A stretch of DNA of 64,000 bases from NCBI GenBank assembly GCA_048296855.1, contig CP182631.1. One strand, 5' to 3'. This DNA comes from Pseudocolwellia sp048296855 (GTDB lineage Bacteria; Pseudomonadota; Gammaproteobacteria; Enterobacterales; Alteromonadaceae). Under the pieces are notes generated by a model, which had not been told where the DNA came from, did no database searches, and saw nothing but the letters and a program-made list of their open reading frames with translations. This document shows positions 33,705-44,356 of this stretch, piece by piece. Both the position numbers and the translations under genes were made by a program. Each line of letters opens with the position of its first letter. The first letter of the stretch is position 1.

Positions 33705-34248
33705 TTTTATTCCTTTCGTTTTAATAAAAGCTGTTCTTATTATGAACAGCCATACTGAATTAATTTAGTTTGTTCGACTCGTTACTCAAACAACACACAA
33801 AGAGTTAACAAAATGTTAATACAACTAACATTTCCGAACACAAACGCAGTCAGCAAGCTAAATGCCAACTTTATAACACATTGAATTAAAACAAATAAAA
33901 CAACTTGTTAATATAATGTTAAATAAACCTGTAAATTTTAATGACACAAAAACCTTTAAGAAACAACATATTGAATACATTATTTAATATATACGATCAC
34001 CATCCTCATTAATATTAACAAATATTTAACATAATTCTAGCGACATAGCTGCAACAATTCCTCCTGATCGCTTTTTGATAAATATTTACCTAGCAATTCT
34101 ATTGAAAACATCGAAATTTCGATGTTCATTTATTAAAAATTCATACATTTTGTATGACTAAGGTTATAAATTGAATTGCAATAGTGGCGAATTCATCTAG
34201 ACGCATAGGATCACTATGATAAACTTGAAGAGTCATTTACCCTGAATA
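33705..34248. other. 544-base intergenic region, nothing distinct
   Basis: The divergent gap between the PEP-CTERM gene and the Fur-family gene. It is very AT-rich (several runs such as TTTAATATATACG) and must hold both promoters. I find no ORF with a ribosome-binding site, no strong hairpin and no clear Zur or Fur box. Confidence 0.5.
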
Positions 34249-34692
34249 ATGAAAAATATGCTTACTGAAAAACTATTAGAACAAGCGAAACACGTTTGCC
34301 AAACTCGTGGAGCTAGATTTACCCCAGCGCGTGAACAAGTATTTAAAATTCTTGCTCAACATGATGGCGCAATAGGTGCTTATGATTTATTAGATCAATT
34401 AAAGAAAGTTGACGCTTCAGCTAAACCCGCCACTATATATAGAGCATTAGATTTTTTGGGTAAACAAGGCTTTGTTCATAAAATTGAATCTATTAATTCA
34501 TTTGTTATGTGTCATCACTTCAGTGAATGTAGTCACCCAGTTCAGTTACTTATTTGTGACATTTGTGGATACGTTGAAGAAATTCAATCAAATGACTTAG
34601 ACTCGTCACTAAGAATAATGGCCGATACGCATGGATTTTCAATTAGCCATCAAATTGTTGAAGCACACGGTACCTGTAAAAATTGTCAATAA
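34249..34692 (+). CDS. zur: Zinc uptake regulator Zur (Fur family)
   Basis: A 147-residue Fur-family repressor. The winged helix (FTPAREQVFKILAQHDGAIGAYDLLDQL, then KPATIYRALDFLGKQGFVHKIE) and the metal site CDICG with C-terminal CKNC point to Zur rather than Fur. Zn-bound Zur represses zinc uptake genes. A Zur-like palindrome occurs elsewhere in the window at 62318 in front of a MerC-like gene. Start 34258 is an alternative. Confidence 0.88.
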   Translation: MKNMLTEKLLEQAKHVCQTRGARFTPAREQVFKILAQHDGAIGAYDLLDQLKKVDASAKPATIYRALDFLGKQGFVHKIESINSFVMCHHFSECSHPVQLLICDICGYVEEIQSNDLDSSLRIMADTHGFSISHQIVEAHGTCKNCQ

Positions 34693-34864
34693 TGGCTCCC
34701 AATTAATCACTTTGTAACTCCAATTTGACAATTGATCTGCTATTAATCTTATCTTTATGTATTCTTATCGCATACTTATAGCTACCCCTTAACGGACTGA
34801 AGCAGGTTATGTTATAAAGCTATGAAGAATAAAAAACATATTAAAAATGCATAATGGGAATATT

Positions 34865-37234
34865 ATGAAATACACGCTAAAACTTATACTCAGCTCTGCG
34901 GTAGTTTGTTTATGTATCGCAACATCAAATACTGTATTAGCTAAGAGTACAATTAACGATGACAAATTTCGTCAATTAGAAGAAATCCTGCCTACCCCAA
35001 ACATTTATCGAACAGCTTCTGGCGCTCCAGGCCATAAATATTGGCAACAAGAAGTTGATTATGAAATAGAAATAAAATTAGATGATAAAACGCAGCAATT
35101 AACAGGCAGCGAAACACTAAACTACAAAAACAACTCTCCCGACACGCTACGCTATATTTGGTTACAACTCGATCAAAATAGAATGGGAAGAGCCTCAGAT
35201 TTTAAGTTAACGCGTACCGCCCCCGCTAAAAAAATAACTTACAGTGGCTTCCGAAATGTCATTGAAACGGAAACGTTTGATGGCGGAAACCGTATTTTAA
35301 AAGTAACGGACAAAAGCAATAAAGCATTACCGTATACTATTAGCGGCACCATGATGCGTATTGACCTAGACAAGCCACTCAGAACAGGCGCAAATATAGA
35401 ATTTAATATTGAATGGACATACACCTTACAAGAACAAAAAGTATTGGGTGGCCGTTCAGGCTATGAGTATTTTAAAGAAGACGATAACTACCTATACGAA
35501 GTGGCAAGCTGGTTTCCTAGAGCTGTAGCATATTACGATGCAGTCGGTTGGCAAAATAAGCAATTTTTAGGTAACGGCGAATTTACTTTAGAATTTGGTG
35601 ATTATGATGTGAAAATCACCGTACCTGCCGATCATATTGTTGCTTCAACAGGTGAACTACAAAACCCTAAAAATGTTTTAACCAAAACACAACGCCAACG
35701 TTTAGACAAAGCAAAAACAGCCAAAAAACCTGTTTTAATCGTAACGCCAGATGAAGCCTTAGAGAATGAGAAATCTCGTTCTAGCAAAGAAAAAACATGG
35801 CACTTCAAAGCTGAAAATGTAAGAGATTTTGCATTTGCGTCAAGCCGTAAATTTATTTGGGACGCACAAGGATATAAAAAAGGTGCTACTGACACTATGG
35901 CCATGTCTTTCTACCCAAATGAAGGTAACCCTTTATGGGAAAGATATTCTACTGAAGCCATTATCCATACGATGGAGCAATACAATAAATATACTTTTGC
36001 ATATCCTTACCCTGTTTCTATCTCAGTAAACGGCCCTGTAGGTGGTATGGAGTATCCGATGATCACCTTCAATGGCCCTCGCCCAACACTTGACAAAAAA
36101 ACAGGTGAAAAAACCTATTCACGCCGAACTAAGTACGGCTTAATTGGTGTAATTATCCATGAAGTGGGTCATAACTACTTTCCTATGATCATTAACTCTG
36201 ACGAACGCCAATGGACATGGATGGATGAAGGTTTAAATACTTTCGTACAATTTTTAGCTGAACAATCATGGGAAGAAAACTATCCTTCGCGTCGAGGTCA
36301 CGCTGCAGATATTACTGAGTATATGAAAAGTAACAACCAAGTACCGATTATGACCAACTCAGAGTCTATTTTACAGTTTGGTAATAATGCTTACGGTAAG
36401 CCTGCTACAGCATTAAATATATTACGTGAAACTATTATGGGCCGTGAATTATTTGACTTTGCATTCAGAGAATATGCTCAACGTTGGATGTTTAAACGCC
36501 CTACCCCAGCCGATTTTTTCAGAACAATGGAAGATGCTTCAGCCGTTGATTTAGATTGGTTCTGGCGTGGTTGGTTTTACACTACAGATCATGTTGATAT
36601 TGCGTTAGGCGACATTCATTTATACCGTCCAAATAGCCAAAATCCAGATACTGAAGAAGCATGGGAACGTGCATTAGAAAACGAAAAACCCGAGTTTATT
36701 TCAAACTTACGTAATAAAGGTCAGTGGTTACGTACTCAAGATAAACCTGAGCTATTAGATTTTTATAACGAACATGACAAATTTACCGCAACAAATGCTG
36801 ATCGTAATAAATATAATAGTGCTAATAAAAAACTAGAAGATTGGGAAAAAACCTTATTAACCAATGAAAGTAACTTCTACATTATCGATTTTAATAATAT
36901 TGGCGGTTTAGTTATGCCGATATTATTAGAAGTCACTTATGCTGATAACAGCAAAGAAAACATTAGAATTCCGGCTGAAATTTGGCGTAAAAATAGCAGT
37001 AAAGTATCAAAGTTACTGATTAGAGATAAAGAGATAACAGCCATTGCCGTTGATCCAAACTGGGAAACAGCAGATGTAAATGTAAATAACAATTACTGGC
37101 CTGCACGCCCTATAAAATCTCGCTTTGATTTATACAAACGCAAAAAAGAAGACATGATGCGTGACTATAATAAAAAACTAAAGTCTCTTGACGAAAAAGA
37201 GTCAGATACCGATGCGGCTGATGAAGATAAGTAA
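34865..37234 (+). CDS. M1 family zinc metallopeptidase
   Basis: The ATG at 34865 has GGGA six bases upstream and begins a signal peptide (cleavage near NTVLAKS), giving 789 residues. The catalytic zinc site HEVGH is followed 18 residues later by the third ligand in WMDEGLN, and the exopeptidase motif appears as GGMEYPM (in place of GAMEN). M1 enzymes trim N-terminal residues from peptides; the signal peptide places this one outside the cytoplasm. A DUF6702 gene follows after three bases. Confidence 0.93.
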   Translation: MKYTLKLILSSAVVCLCIATSNTVLAKSTINDDKFRQLEEILPTPNIYRTASGAPGHKYWQQEVDYEIEIKLDDKTQQLTGSETLNYKNNSPDTLRYIWLQLDQNRMGRASDFKLTRTAPAKKITYSGFRNVIETETFDGGNRILKVTDKSNKALPYTISGTMMRIDLDKPLRTGANIEFNIEWTYTLQEQKVLGGRSGYEYFKEDDNYLYEVASWFPRAVAYYDAVGWQNKQFLGNGEFTLEFGDYDVKITVPADHIVASTGELQNPKNVLTKTQRQRLDKAKTAKKPVLIVTPDEALENEKSRSSKEKTWHFKAENVRDFAFASSRKFIWDAQGYKKGATDTMAMSFYPNEGNPLWERYSTEAIIHTMEQYNKYTFAYPYPVSISVNGPVGGMEYPMITFNGPRPTLDKKTGEKTYSRRTKYGLIGVIIHEVGHNYFPMIINSDERQWTWMDEGLNTFVQFLAEQSWEENYPSRRGHAADITEYMKSNNQVPIMTNSESILQFGNNAYGKPATALNILRETIMGRELFDFAFREYAQRWMFKRPTPADFFRTMEDASAVDLDWFWRGWFYTTDHVDIALGDIHLYRPNSQNPDTEEAWERALENEKPEFISNLRNKGQWLRTQDKPELLDFYNEHDKFTATNADRNKYNSANKKLEDWEKTLLTNESNFYIIDFNNIGGLVMPILLEVTYADNSKENIRIPAEIWRKNSSKVSKLLIRDKEITAIAVDPNWETADVNVNNNYWPARPIKSRFDLYKRKKEDMMRDYNKKLKSLDEKESDTDAADEDK

Positions 37235-37237
37235 TTA

Positions 37238-37738
37238 ATGATTAAGCACTTATTTAAATCAATTATTATATTACTGTTTTGGGGAGTAGCAGCAACCGCT
37301 GCTGCTCATAGTTATTTTTTTGGAATTACAGATTTAACACTAAATGAATCGTCTAAAAAAATCGAAATAATTCATCAGTTTACTGCTCACGATTTTGAAA
37401 ATGCTATTTCAGAACTTAAACAAATAAATTTTTCTCCTGAACATAAACAGTACGAAGCCTTTATACAAGAATATGTAGAAAAACACTTCACCTTGAGCTT
37501 TGCAAACCAAGAACTTAAATTAAATTTTATTGGCATTGAAGTTAAACGAGGAAATATATTTATCTACCAAGAAGTTGGTTTTAAAAATTATTTACCCGGA
37601 TTATTGGTAAAAAATGACTTACTCGTTAATACTTATCCTAAACAAATAAATACTTTAAATTTTCAAGATAGTACAATAGAAGGAAGTTTAACTTTTACCG
37701 CCTCACAAACAATCGTGAAAATTGATGGTATTAAATAG
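37238..37738 (+). CDS. DUF6702 family exported protein
   Basis: A 166-residue protein with a signal peptide (cleavage near TAAAHS) and the typical DUF6702 opening HSYFFGITDLTLNESSKKIEIIHQFTAHDFE. It is translationally close to the M1 peptidase, and such genes often follow M1 peptidases in marine bacteria. I know no biochemical function; an envelope partner of the peptidase is possible. Confidence 0.78.
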   Translation: MIKHLFKSIIILLFWGVAATAAAHSYFFGITDLTLNESSKKIEIIHQFTAHDFENAISELKQINFSPEHKQYEAFIQEYVEKHFTLSFANQELKLNFIGIEVKRGNIFIYQEVGFKNYLPGLLVKNDLLVNTYPKQINTLNFQDSTIEGSLTFTASQTIVKIDGIK

Positions 37739-37815
37739 CAAGTACTGATTTACATTTATGCGTTTTCCATGCAAAATCAGTACTAGAGAATTCAATTAAG
37801 GCCTTGGAAACATTC

Positions 37816-38280
37816 ATGAATGTAGAGTTTATCAACCCGTTTTTGTCATCAATGCTTAACGTTATGTCAACAATGGCACAAATGGATTTAACCCCAGAAA
37901 AGCCCATTTTAAAGAAAAGCAACATCGCTATGGGTGATGTTTCTGGATTAATCGGCATGGTGAGTGAGCAAACTAAAGGCTCTCTCTCAATAACTTTTCA
38001 AGCTGGATTAGCCCTCGCTACTATGAAAAACATGGTGGGCGAAGCACCTGACGAAATTAATGACGAAATTACTGATTTGGTCGGTGAAATTACCAATATG
38101 GTTACTGGCGGCGCTAAACGCATGCTGAGTGAAAAAGGCTTCGAGTTTGATATGGCTACACCAGTAGTAGTTTCAGGTAAAGATCATACTATCAGCCATA
38201 AAGCTGACGGACCTATTGTGATCATTCCATTATCATCTCCTTTAGGTAAAGCTTTTATAGAATTCAGTTTCGATAAATAA
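37816..38280 (+). CDS. CheX-like chemotaxis phosphatase family protein
   Basis: The ATG at 37816 gives a 154-residue protein (an upstream TTG is the alternative). The family signature includes ITDLVGEITNMVTGGAKRMLSEKG, in which the E-x2-N pair is the CheC/CheX phosphatase site that acts on CheY-P. No chemotaxis genes are adjacent; single CheX proteins are common in Shewanella and Colwellia. Confidence 0.88.
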   Translation: MNVEFINPFLSSMLNVMSTMAQMDLTPEKPILKKSNIAMGDVSGLIGMVSEQTKGSLSITFQAGLALATMKNMVGEAPDEINDEITDLVGEITNMVTGGAKRMLSEKGFEFDMATPVVVSGKDHTISHKADGPIVIIPLSSPLGKAFIEFSFDK

Positions 38281-38296
38281 TCTTTGCTAAATCCAA

Positions 38297-38323
38297 AAAC
38301 CTCATTTTTCAATGGGGTTTTTT
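38297..38323 (+). terminator. Terminator after cheX-like gene
   Basis: AAAACCTCATT and AATGGGGTTTT form an 11-bp stem with one T-G pair and a 3-base loop, followed by more T. It separates this gene from the yjbQ-like gene. Confidence 0.85.
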
Positions 38324-38365
38324 AATACCTAAAATTTAGCAATGCCAACAGAAAGGTTTTATATC

Positions 38366-38785
38366 ATGTGGCAACAAATTGAGTTTTCATTAAAAGCTAG
38401 AAAACGTGGGTTTCATTTAATAACAGACGAAGTTATTACCCACTTACCTGAAATTTCAGCAATTGATATTGGTGTTATCCACTTATTTATTAAACACTCT
38501 TCCGCTTCTTTAACATTAAACGAAAATGCAGATCCGACAGTACGATCTGATATGGAAAAACACTTTAATGTTATGGTGCCGGAAAATGCTCCGTACTATC
38601 AGCATACTTATGAGGGTAGCGACGATATGCCTGCTCATATAAAAACGAGTCTTCTGGGAAATAACATTACGATCCCTATTACTGCTGGAAGGCTTAACAT
38701 GGGAATATGGCAAGGAATATATTTAGGCGAGCACAGAAACTATGCAAGCTCTAGAGAGGTAGTAGCGACTATTCAAGGTGAATAA
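38366..38785 (+). CDS. yjbQ: YjbQ / UPF0047 family protein
   Basis: The ATG at 38366 follows AAGG and gives 139 residues, the usual family length. Conserved parts are visible: VIHLFIKHSSASLTLNENADPTVRSDME, AHIKTSLLG and IWQGIYLGEHR. Family members have weak thiamine-phosphate synthase activity in vitro; the physiological role is unclear. Confidence 0.9.
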   Translation: MWQQIEFSLKARKRGFHLITDEVITHLPEISAIDIGVIHLFIKHSSASLTLNENADPTVRSDMEKHFNVMVPENAPYYQHTYEGSDDMPAHIKTSLLGNNITIPITAGRLNMGIWQGIYLGEHRNYASSREVVATIQGE

Positions 38786-38815
38786 ACATAATAATGACCT
38801 TAAAAAATAGTACGG

Positions 38816-39907
38816 CTATTTTTTGATAGTGATATGTACTCTTCTACTGATATTACACAAAAGCTCGTAAGGAATGGTAGTCGCATATTTAGCAACTCGT
38901 TCAATAGGTAAATCAGCTCCCCATAGCGTGGCTTCATCACCGACTTTATCTTTTAAGTCTCCGCCTAAATCTACCGTGATCATATCCATAGACACTCTTC
39001 CTACTAAAGGTACTATTCTGCCGTTTACATAGACAGGCGTACCATTTTCAGCATGACGAGGATAACCATCACCATAACCTATAGCGATAACAGCAATATG
39101 AGTTGGTTGATTGCTTGTCCAAGTACTTCCGTAACCTACAGAGTCGCCTTTGGCTATTTTTCGAATAGAGATAATACTCGATTTTAGTGTCATAACTGGC
39201 TGTAGCGCTTTTTTTTCATTACTTAAGGTTAGCATAGGCGATACACCATACAACATTAAACCAGGCCTAACCCAATCAAAATGCGTTTCAGGCCACGCGC
39301 ATATACCTGCAGAGTTAGCTAAAGAACATTCATTTTTATTTTCACGGCCGAGTCTAGTAAGCTGCTGAAATAAGTTAAGCTGAATGGCGGTTGTTTTATC
39401 ATTTACATCATCAGCACAGCCTAAATGACTCATTAAAACAATGCCTTTTTGAACATTTTTACATTGCTCTAATGTTTGATAAAAAGTCGTTAAGTCATTA
39501 GGGGCAATACCTAATCGATGCATTCCTGTATCAATTTTCAGCCAAACCTTAATAGGAGTATCAATACTGGCGTGTGTTATTGCATTAAGCTGTTCTTTAT
39601 TATGAATAATAGTGTCTAGGTTATATTCAGATAATAAAAAAAGCTCATCCGGTGAAAAGAAACCTTCTAATAAAACGATTGGCTGAACTATTCCTGCTTT
39701 ACGCAAGGCAATAGCTTCGCCAATACGTGCAACACCAAAGGCATCAGCTTGCGGCAAAGCTTGTGCTATGCGCTCTAAACCATGTCCATAGGCATTCGCC
39801 TTTAATACAGCTAACACTTTACTGTTAGGCGCATAGGATTTAATGGTTTGATAGTTATTAGCAAGCGCTTGGAAATCAATAATCGCCGTCGCGGTACGTA
39901 TACTCAT
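38816..39907 (-). CDS. alr: Alanine racemase
   Basis: A 363-residue PLP enzyme that makes D-alanine for peptidoglycan. The PLP lysine is in AVLKANAYGHG near residue 35, the catalytic tyrosine in VGYGSTW, and the substrate region in RVSMDMITVDL. It lies 24 bases after dnaB on the same strand, a common pairing in gammaproteobacteria. Confidence 0.97.
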   Translation of the reverse strand: MSIRTATAIIDFQALANNYQTIKSYAPNSKVLAVLKANAYGHGLERIAQALPQADAFGVARIGEAIALRKAGIVQPIVLLEGFFSPDELFLLSEYNLDTIIHNKEQLNAITHASIDTPIKVWLKIDTGMHRLGIAPNDLTTFYQTLEQCKNVQKGIVLMSHLGCADDVNDKTTAIQLNLFQQLTRLGRENKNECSLANSAGICAWPETHFDWVRPGLMLYGVSPMLTLSNEKKALQPVMTLKSSIISIRKIAKGDSVGYGSTWTSNQPTHIAVIAIGYGDGYPRHAENGTPVYVNGRIVPLVGRVSMDMITVDLGGDLKDKVGDEATLWGADLPIERVAKYATTIPYELLCNISRRVHITIKK

Positions 39908-39931
39908 TAATTATTCACTACACAAAAAGAG

Positions 39932-41350
39932 TTAATCTTCTTCAAGTACATGAGAACCCGCATAGTTATCAAAACGAGAGAATTGACCTTGGAAAGTCAG
40001 CGGTACACGGCCAATTGGGCCGTTACGTTGCTTACCAATAATAATTTCTGCCATACCTTTAAATTCAGAATCGTCGTGATATACCTCGTCACGATAAATA
40101 AACATGATCAAATCGGCATCTTGCTCTATTGAACCTGATTCACGTAAATCGGAGTTGATCGGGCGTTTATCTGAACGCTGCTCCAAGCTACGGTTTAGCT
40201 GAGATAGTGCAACAACCGGTACTTCTAATTCTTTCGCTAGTGCTTTTAGCGAGCGTGAAATTTCAGCAATTTCTAAAGTACGATTATCTGAAAACTGAGG
40301 TGCGCGCATCAACTGAAGGTAATCAATCATGATCATACTAATACCACCATGATCACGATGAATACGTCTTGCTCTTGAACGAACTTCAGTAGGTGTTAAA
40401 CCTGCGGCGTCATCAATGTACATTTTACCTTTTTCCATGAGTAATCCCATGGTAGAAGAAAGTCGAGCCCAATCTTCATCTTGTAATTGACCGGTACGAA
40501 TTTTAGTTTGGTCAATACGGCCTAAAGACGCCAGCATCCTCATCATTATTTGATCAGCAGGCATCTCTAAACTAAATATAAGTGCAGGCTTGTCTGATGT
40601 CATTGCTGCATTTTCGGCCAAGTTCATCGCGAAGGTTGTTTTACCCATAGATGGACGTGCCGCAATAATGATCAAATCTGATTTTTGTAAGCCAGCAGTC
40701 ATTTTATCTAAATCGGCAAAACCTGTAGAAACACCTGTAACACCATTCGTTGGCGATGAACACAACTTCTCAATACGATCTACCGTTTTCTCTAGTACAG
40801 AATTAAGTGATGCAGGACCTTCAGATTTATTGGTTCTTTTCTCTGCAATAGCAAATACTTTGGTTTCAGCAAAATCAAGTAAGTCAGCACTTGTACGACC
40901 TTGAGTGTCATAACCAGCTTCAGCGATTTCATTGGCAACGCTGATCATCTCACGCGTTACGGCTCGCTCTCTTACAATTTCAGCGTAAGCAACAATGTTG
41001 GCAGCACTTGGCGTGTTTTTCATCATTTCAGCAAGATAAACAAAACCGCCAGCAGCATCTAATTTTTGATCGTTTTCTAAGCTTTCAGACAGGGTAATTA
41101 AATCTACAGGTTCGCCTAGCTCAATCAACACGGCAATACATTCAAAAACAATACGATGAGAGCGGCTATAAAAATCTTCGGCAACCACCTTTTCACTCAC
41201 TCTATCCCAAGTATCATTGTCTAGTAACAAACCACCTAAAACAGACTGCTCCGCTTCTAACGAATGAGGGGGAACCTTTAGCTCGTCCATTTGAGTATCA
41301 GTTTTAAATTTTCTGTCTTTAAAAAATTTATCGGGCTTACGATCGGCCAT
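39932..41350 (-). CDS. dnaB: Replicative DNA helicase DnaB
   Basis: A 472-residue hexameric helicase. The N-terminal primase-interacting domain is followed by the RecA-like motor with Walker A ARPSMGKT, Walker B MIMIDYLQLM and the arginine-finger region near the C-terminus. It unwinds the fork with DnaG and polymerase III. No intein is present. Confidence 0.98.
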   Translation of the reverse strand: MADRKPDKFFKDRKFKTDTQMDELKVPPHSLEAEQSVLGGLLLDNDTWDRVSEKVVAEDFYSRSHRIVFECIAVLIELGEPVDLITLSESLENDQKLDAAGGFVYLAEMMKNTPSAANIVAYAEIVRERAVTREMISVANEIAEAGYDTQGRTSADLLDFAETKVFAIAEKRTNKSEGPASLNSVLEKTVDRIEKLCSSPTNGVTGVSTGFADLDKMTAGLQKSDLIIIAARPSMGKTTFAMNLAENAAMTSDKPALIFSLEMPADQIMMRMLASLGRIDQTKIRTGQLQDEDWARLSSTMGLLMEKGKMYIDDAAGLTPTEVRSRARRIHRDHGGISMIMIDYLQLMRAPQFSDNRTLEIAEISRSLKALAKELEVPVVALSQLNRSLEQRSDKRPINSDLRESGSIEQDADLIMFIYRDEVYHDDSEFKGMAEIIIGKQRNGPIGRVPLTFQGQFSRFDNYAGSHVLEED

Positions 41351-41493
41351 TTACGTACCTTGCTGAATGAGGGAATGGGTAAAATTGAATGGGGACTAAT
41401 GTAGCAGAAATAGATAAAAAGAAGAATAAAAGAAAGCCAACATTAACGAAAATATAGCCTATATTTTAAAAGCTAAACTTAAATTGCGAACAT

Positions 41494-41519
41494 AAAAAAA
41501 GCGCACAAGGCGCTTTTTT
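41494..41519 (-). terminator. Terminator after rpmE
   Basis: AAAAAAGCGC, ACAAG and GCGCTTTTTT form a 10-bp hairpin with A and T tails, shortly beyond the L31 stop codon. It can act on both strands. Confidence 0.88.
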
Positions 41520-41544
41520 CAATAATGTTATCTTTAAAGAAGAT

Positions 41545-41757
41545 TTACTTCTTAGAAAGAGCACCAAAACGTTTGTTGAATTTATCAACACGACCACCAG
41601 TTTCAGCAGCTTTTTGCTTACCAGTGTAGAATGGGTGACACTCTGAACATACGTCTAAGTAAAGATCTTTACCTACTGTTGAACGAGTTGTAATAACATT
41701 ACCACAAGAACAAGTTGCCTTGAACTCTGCATAATTAGGATGAATACCGTCTTTCAT
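41545..41757 (-). CDS. rpmE: Ribosomal protein L31 (zinc-binding C+ form)
   Basis: A 70-residue L31 with Cys at CSCGN and CSECHPFYTG, so it is the zinc-binding form that Zur-controlled paralogues replace under zinc starvation. It belongs to the 50S subunit at the central protuberance. It is monocistronic with its own terminator and faces away from priA. Confidence 0.97.
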   Translation of the reverse strand: MKDGIHPNYAEFKATCSCGNVITTRSTVGKDLYLDVCSECHPFYTGKQKAAETGGRVDKFNKRFGALSKK

Positions 41758-42010
41758 GGGGGTTACCTCTGTAAGGCCGTATCGCCACTTGATCAGTCAA
41801 ATTGCTGCCAAGCACCATACGAGTTAAATAATTTGGAGGCGCATAGTAATTTAATTAATGCTATTAAGCAATATATATTGGCGTAAAAACCACCAAATTT
41901 AATGAGTTTTTACTTATTTTATCTTTAATCACTTTTATCGTGTTTTCAAACTTGGCAAGTTAACGTTTAAACGTCAAAATAAGTCATCATTCATTTATAA
42001 GTTGTAACAA

Positions 42011-44227
42011 GTGACGCAATCAGGAAATCCTCTTTTTGTACAAATAGCTATTCCCGTTCCTTTGCGACAATTGTTTACTTATGTTGTTCCACCTAACTTA
42101 TTAGACAAACCGCTTAAAATTGGTGAACGTGTGGCGGTTTCCTTTGGACCAAGACAAGTTATTGGCGTTGTATTGTCAGTGAGCGAACAAACCGAACTAC
42201 CACTGAACAAGCTCAAAAACATTACCAGCCGAGTCGTTGATAATTTTCATTTTGATGCGCCACTATTACAATTTTTACAGCGCTGTGCTGACTACTATCA
42301 CCACCCTATAGGTGATGTTTTGCAACAAGCCCTACCGGTACTTTTACGACAAGTAAAACAACCTGACGTATCACTTCCTCTCATTTGGGTATCGGCTAAA
42401 AATATCGATCGCACTTTATTAGAAAAGTTGAAAACTAAAGCGGCTAAACAATACGCTTTACATCAATTAATTGATAAACACTTGTCAATTACATGGGCAG
42501 AGTTACGTACCTTAGGTTATACAAAGTCGCAGTTAACCGCATTAGAAACAAAAGGTTTTATTGAACAAGAAGAGAGACAGCCAACCCTATTTAAATGGAC
42601 TGAATCTTCATTAAATAGCGAGAACAAACTTACTTTGTCTACTGAGCAAGCGGTTGTATTGTCAGCCATTGAACAAACCAACGAGTGTTTTTCTTGCCAC
42701 TTAATTGATGGTATTACAGGTAGTGGTAAAACCGAAGTTTACTTACAAGCCATGGAAACAATATTGGCAGCCAATAAACAAGTACTTGTGCTTGTACCTG
42801 AAATAGGCCTAACTCCGCAAACCCTTAACCGTTTTGAACAGCGTTTTAATGTGCCGACTTGTTTGCATCATTCTGGCTTAAATAATAATGAAAGATTACA
42901 AACATGGCTTGAAGCGCAACGCGGTAGTTCAGCTATTGTAATAGGTACCCGCTCTGCTATTTTCACCCCCTTGCATCAACTCGGTATGATTATTATTGAT
43001 GAAGAACACGACGGCTCGTTCAAGCAACAAGACAGCTTTAGATATAATGCTCGAGACATGGCTATTTTAAGAGCCCGCCAGCTAGACATTCCTATTATAT
43101 TAGGCAGTGCGACACCTAGCCTAGAGTCTTTGCATAATGCACTTTCAGGTAAATATCATTACCATCAATTACTCAATCGGGCGGGTAATAGTAGTACATC
43201 GAAAATTCACTTGATCAACATTGCTCAACATCAAATGGAACATGGTTTATCCGACACTTTAAAAAGTGAAATTAAGAAAACCATTGAGCGAGGCGAACAA
43301 GTATTAATATTTTTAAACCGTAGAGGTTACGCGCCAGCCATTAATTGCCAAGAATGCCATTGGATCCCTGAATGCAAACGTTGTAATAAACCATATACCT
43401 TGCATCAAAGTAAACAACTACTCATGTGTCATCATTGCGGTAGTCAAAGACGTGTACCCGCGCAATGTGATAGTTGTGGTAGTGTTCGTATCAAACCTTT
43501 AGGACAAGGTACTGAACAGCTTGAACAACGCATTAGTGAGCTGTTTCCAGACGCAAGTAGTGTCAGAATAGATAGAGACAGCACACGAAAAAAAGGAGAG
43601 CTAGCCAAGTTACTGCAAGAGGTCACAGAAAAGAAACATCAAATATTATTAGGCACTCAAATGCTCGCTAAAGGACATCACTTTCCTGATGTTACCTTAG
43701 TTGCGATGCTGGATATTGATGGAGCACTGTTCAGTTTCGATTTCAGAGCTGCAGAACACATGGCCCAATTACTGGTTCAGGTGGCTGGTCGAGCAGGTAG
43801 GGAAAGTAAGCCAGGGAAAGTATTAGTACAAACCGCTTATCCCGAGCACCCATTATTACAAGATCTTGTTAATAATGGTTATAAACACTTTGCAGAATAT
43901 GCGTTGACTGAACGTAAGCAAGCTTATTTACCTCCATTTGGTTTTCAAGCACTATTTAGAGCCGAAGCAAATTACCCTTCTTACCCTGATAAATTTTTAC
44001 GTGAAATATGTGCGACTTCATACGAAGGATGTGAACTTGCTGGTCCCTTACCTGCAGCAATGGAAAAGCGAGGTGGTAAATATCGCTTTCATCTTATTGT
44101 GCAATCAAAAACCCGTAAGCATTTACATCAAGCCATTTACCAAATGTTACAATTGATCCCAAACAACGAATGGCAGTCAAAAGTACGTTGGTCTGTCGAC
44201 ATAGATCCAATAGATTTAAGTTGGTAA
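42011..44227 (+). CDS. priA: Primosomal protein N' (PriA helicase)
   Basis: A 738-residue 3'-5' helicase that restarts stalled forks. The start is GTG at 42011 with no strong ribosome-binding site. Motifs in order: Walker A GITGSGKTE, DEEHDGSF, then eight zinc-binding Cys from CQECHW to CDSCGS, then GTQMLAKGHHFPDV and VAGRAGR. The 253-base gap to rpmE holds both divergent promoters. Confidence 0.97.
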   Translation: MTQSGNPLFVQIAIPVPLRQLFTYVVPPNLLDKPLKIGERVAVSFGPRQVIGVVLSVSEQTELPLNKLKNITSRVVDNFHFDAPLLQFLQRCADYYHHPIGDVLQQALPVLLRQVKQPDVSLPLIWVSAKNIDRTLLEKLKTKAAKQYALHQLIDKHLSITWAELRTLGYTKSQLTALETKGFIEQEERQPTLFKWTESSLNSENKLTLSTEQAVVLSAIEQTNECFSCHLIDGITGSGKTEVYLQAMETILAANKQVLVLVPEIGLTPQTLNRFEQRFNVPTCLHHSGLNNNERLQTWLEAQRGSSAIVIGTRSAIFTPLHQLGMIIIDEEHDGSFKQQDSFRYNARDMAILRARQLDIPIILGSATPSLESLHNALSGKYHYHQLLNRAGNSSTSKIHLINIAQHQMEHGLSDTLKSEIKKTIERGEQVLIFLNRRGYAPAINCQECHWIPECKRCNKPYTLHQSKQLLMCHHCGSQRRVPAQCDSCGSVRIKPLGQGTEQLEQRISELFPDASSVRIDRDSTRKKGELAKLLQEVTEKKHQILLGTQMLAKGHHFPDVTLVAMLDIDGALFSFDFRAAEHMAQLLVQVAGRAGRESKPGKVLVQTAYPEHPLLQDLVNNGYKHFAEYALTERKQAYLPPFGFQALFRAEANYPSYPDKFLREICATSYEGCELAGPLPAAMEKRGGKYRFHLIVQSKTRKHLHQAIYQMLQLIPNNEWQSKVRWSVDIDPIDLSW

Positions 44228-44356
44228 CAACACCACTACTTAGTTGAAAATTCACTCTGATCTTATCTTGTATAAATGATATGAATAAAAACAGTATCAT
44301 TTATTAACAAGTTCGTTAAAATTACTTCTTATTTTTTCCTGTAAAATTAGTTTCCC

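Noticed and set aside
34800..34830. Zur box before the M1 peptidase (ATGTTATAAAGCTATG)
   Set aside because: Only the left half fits the palindrome; the right half has no symmetry.
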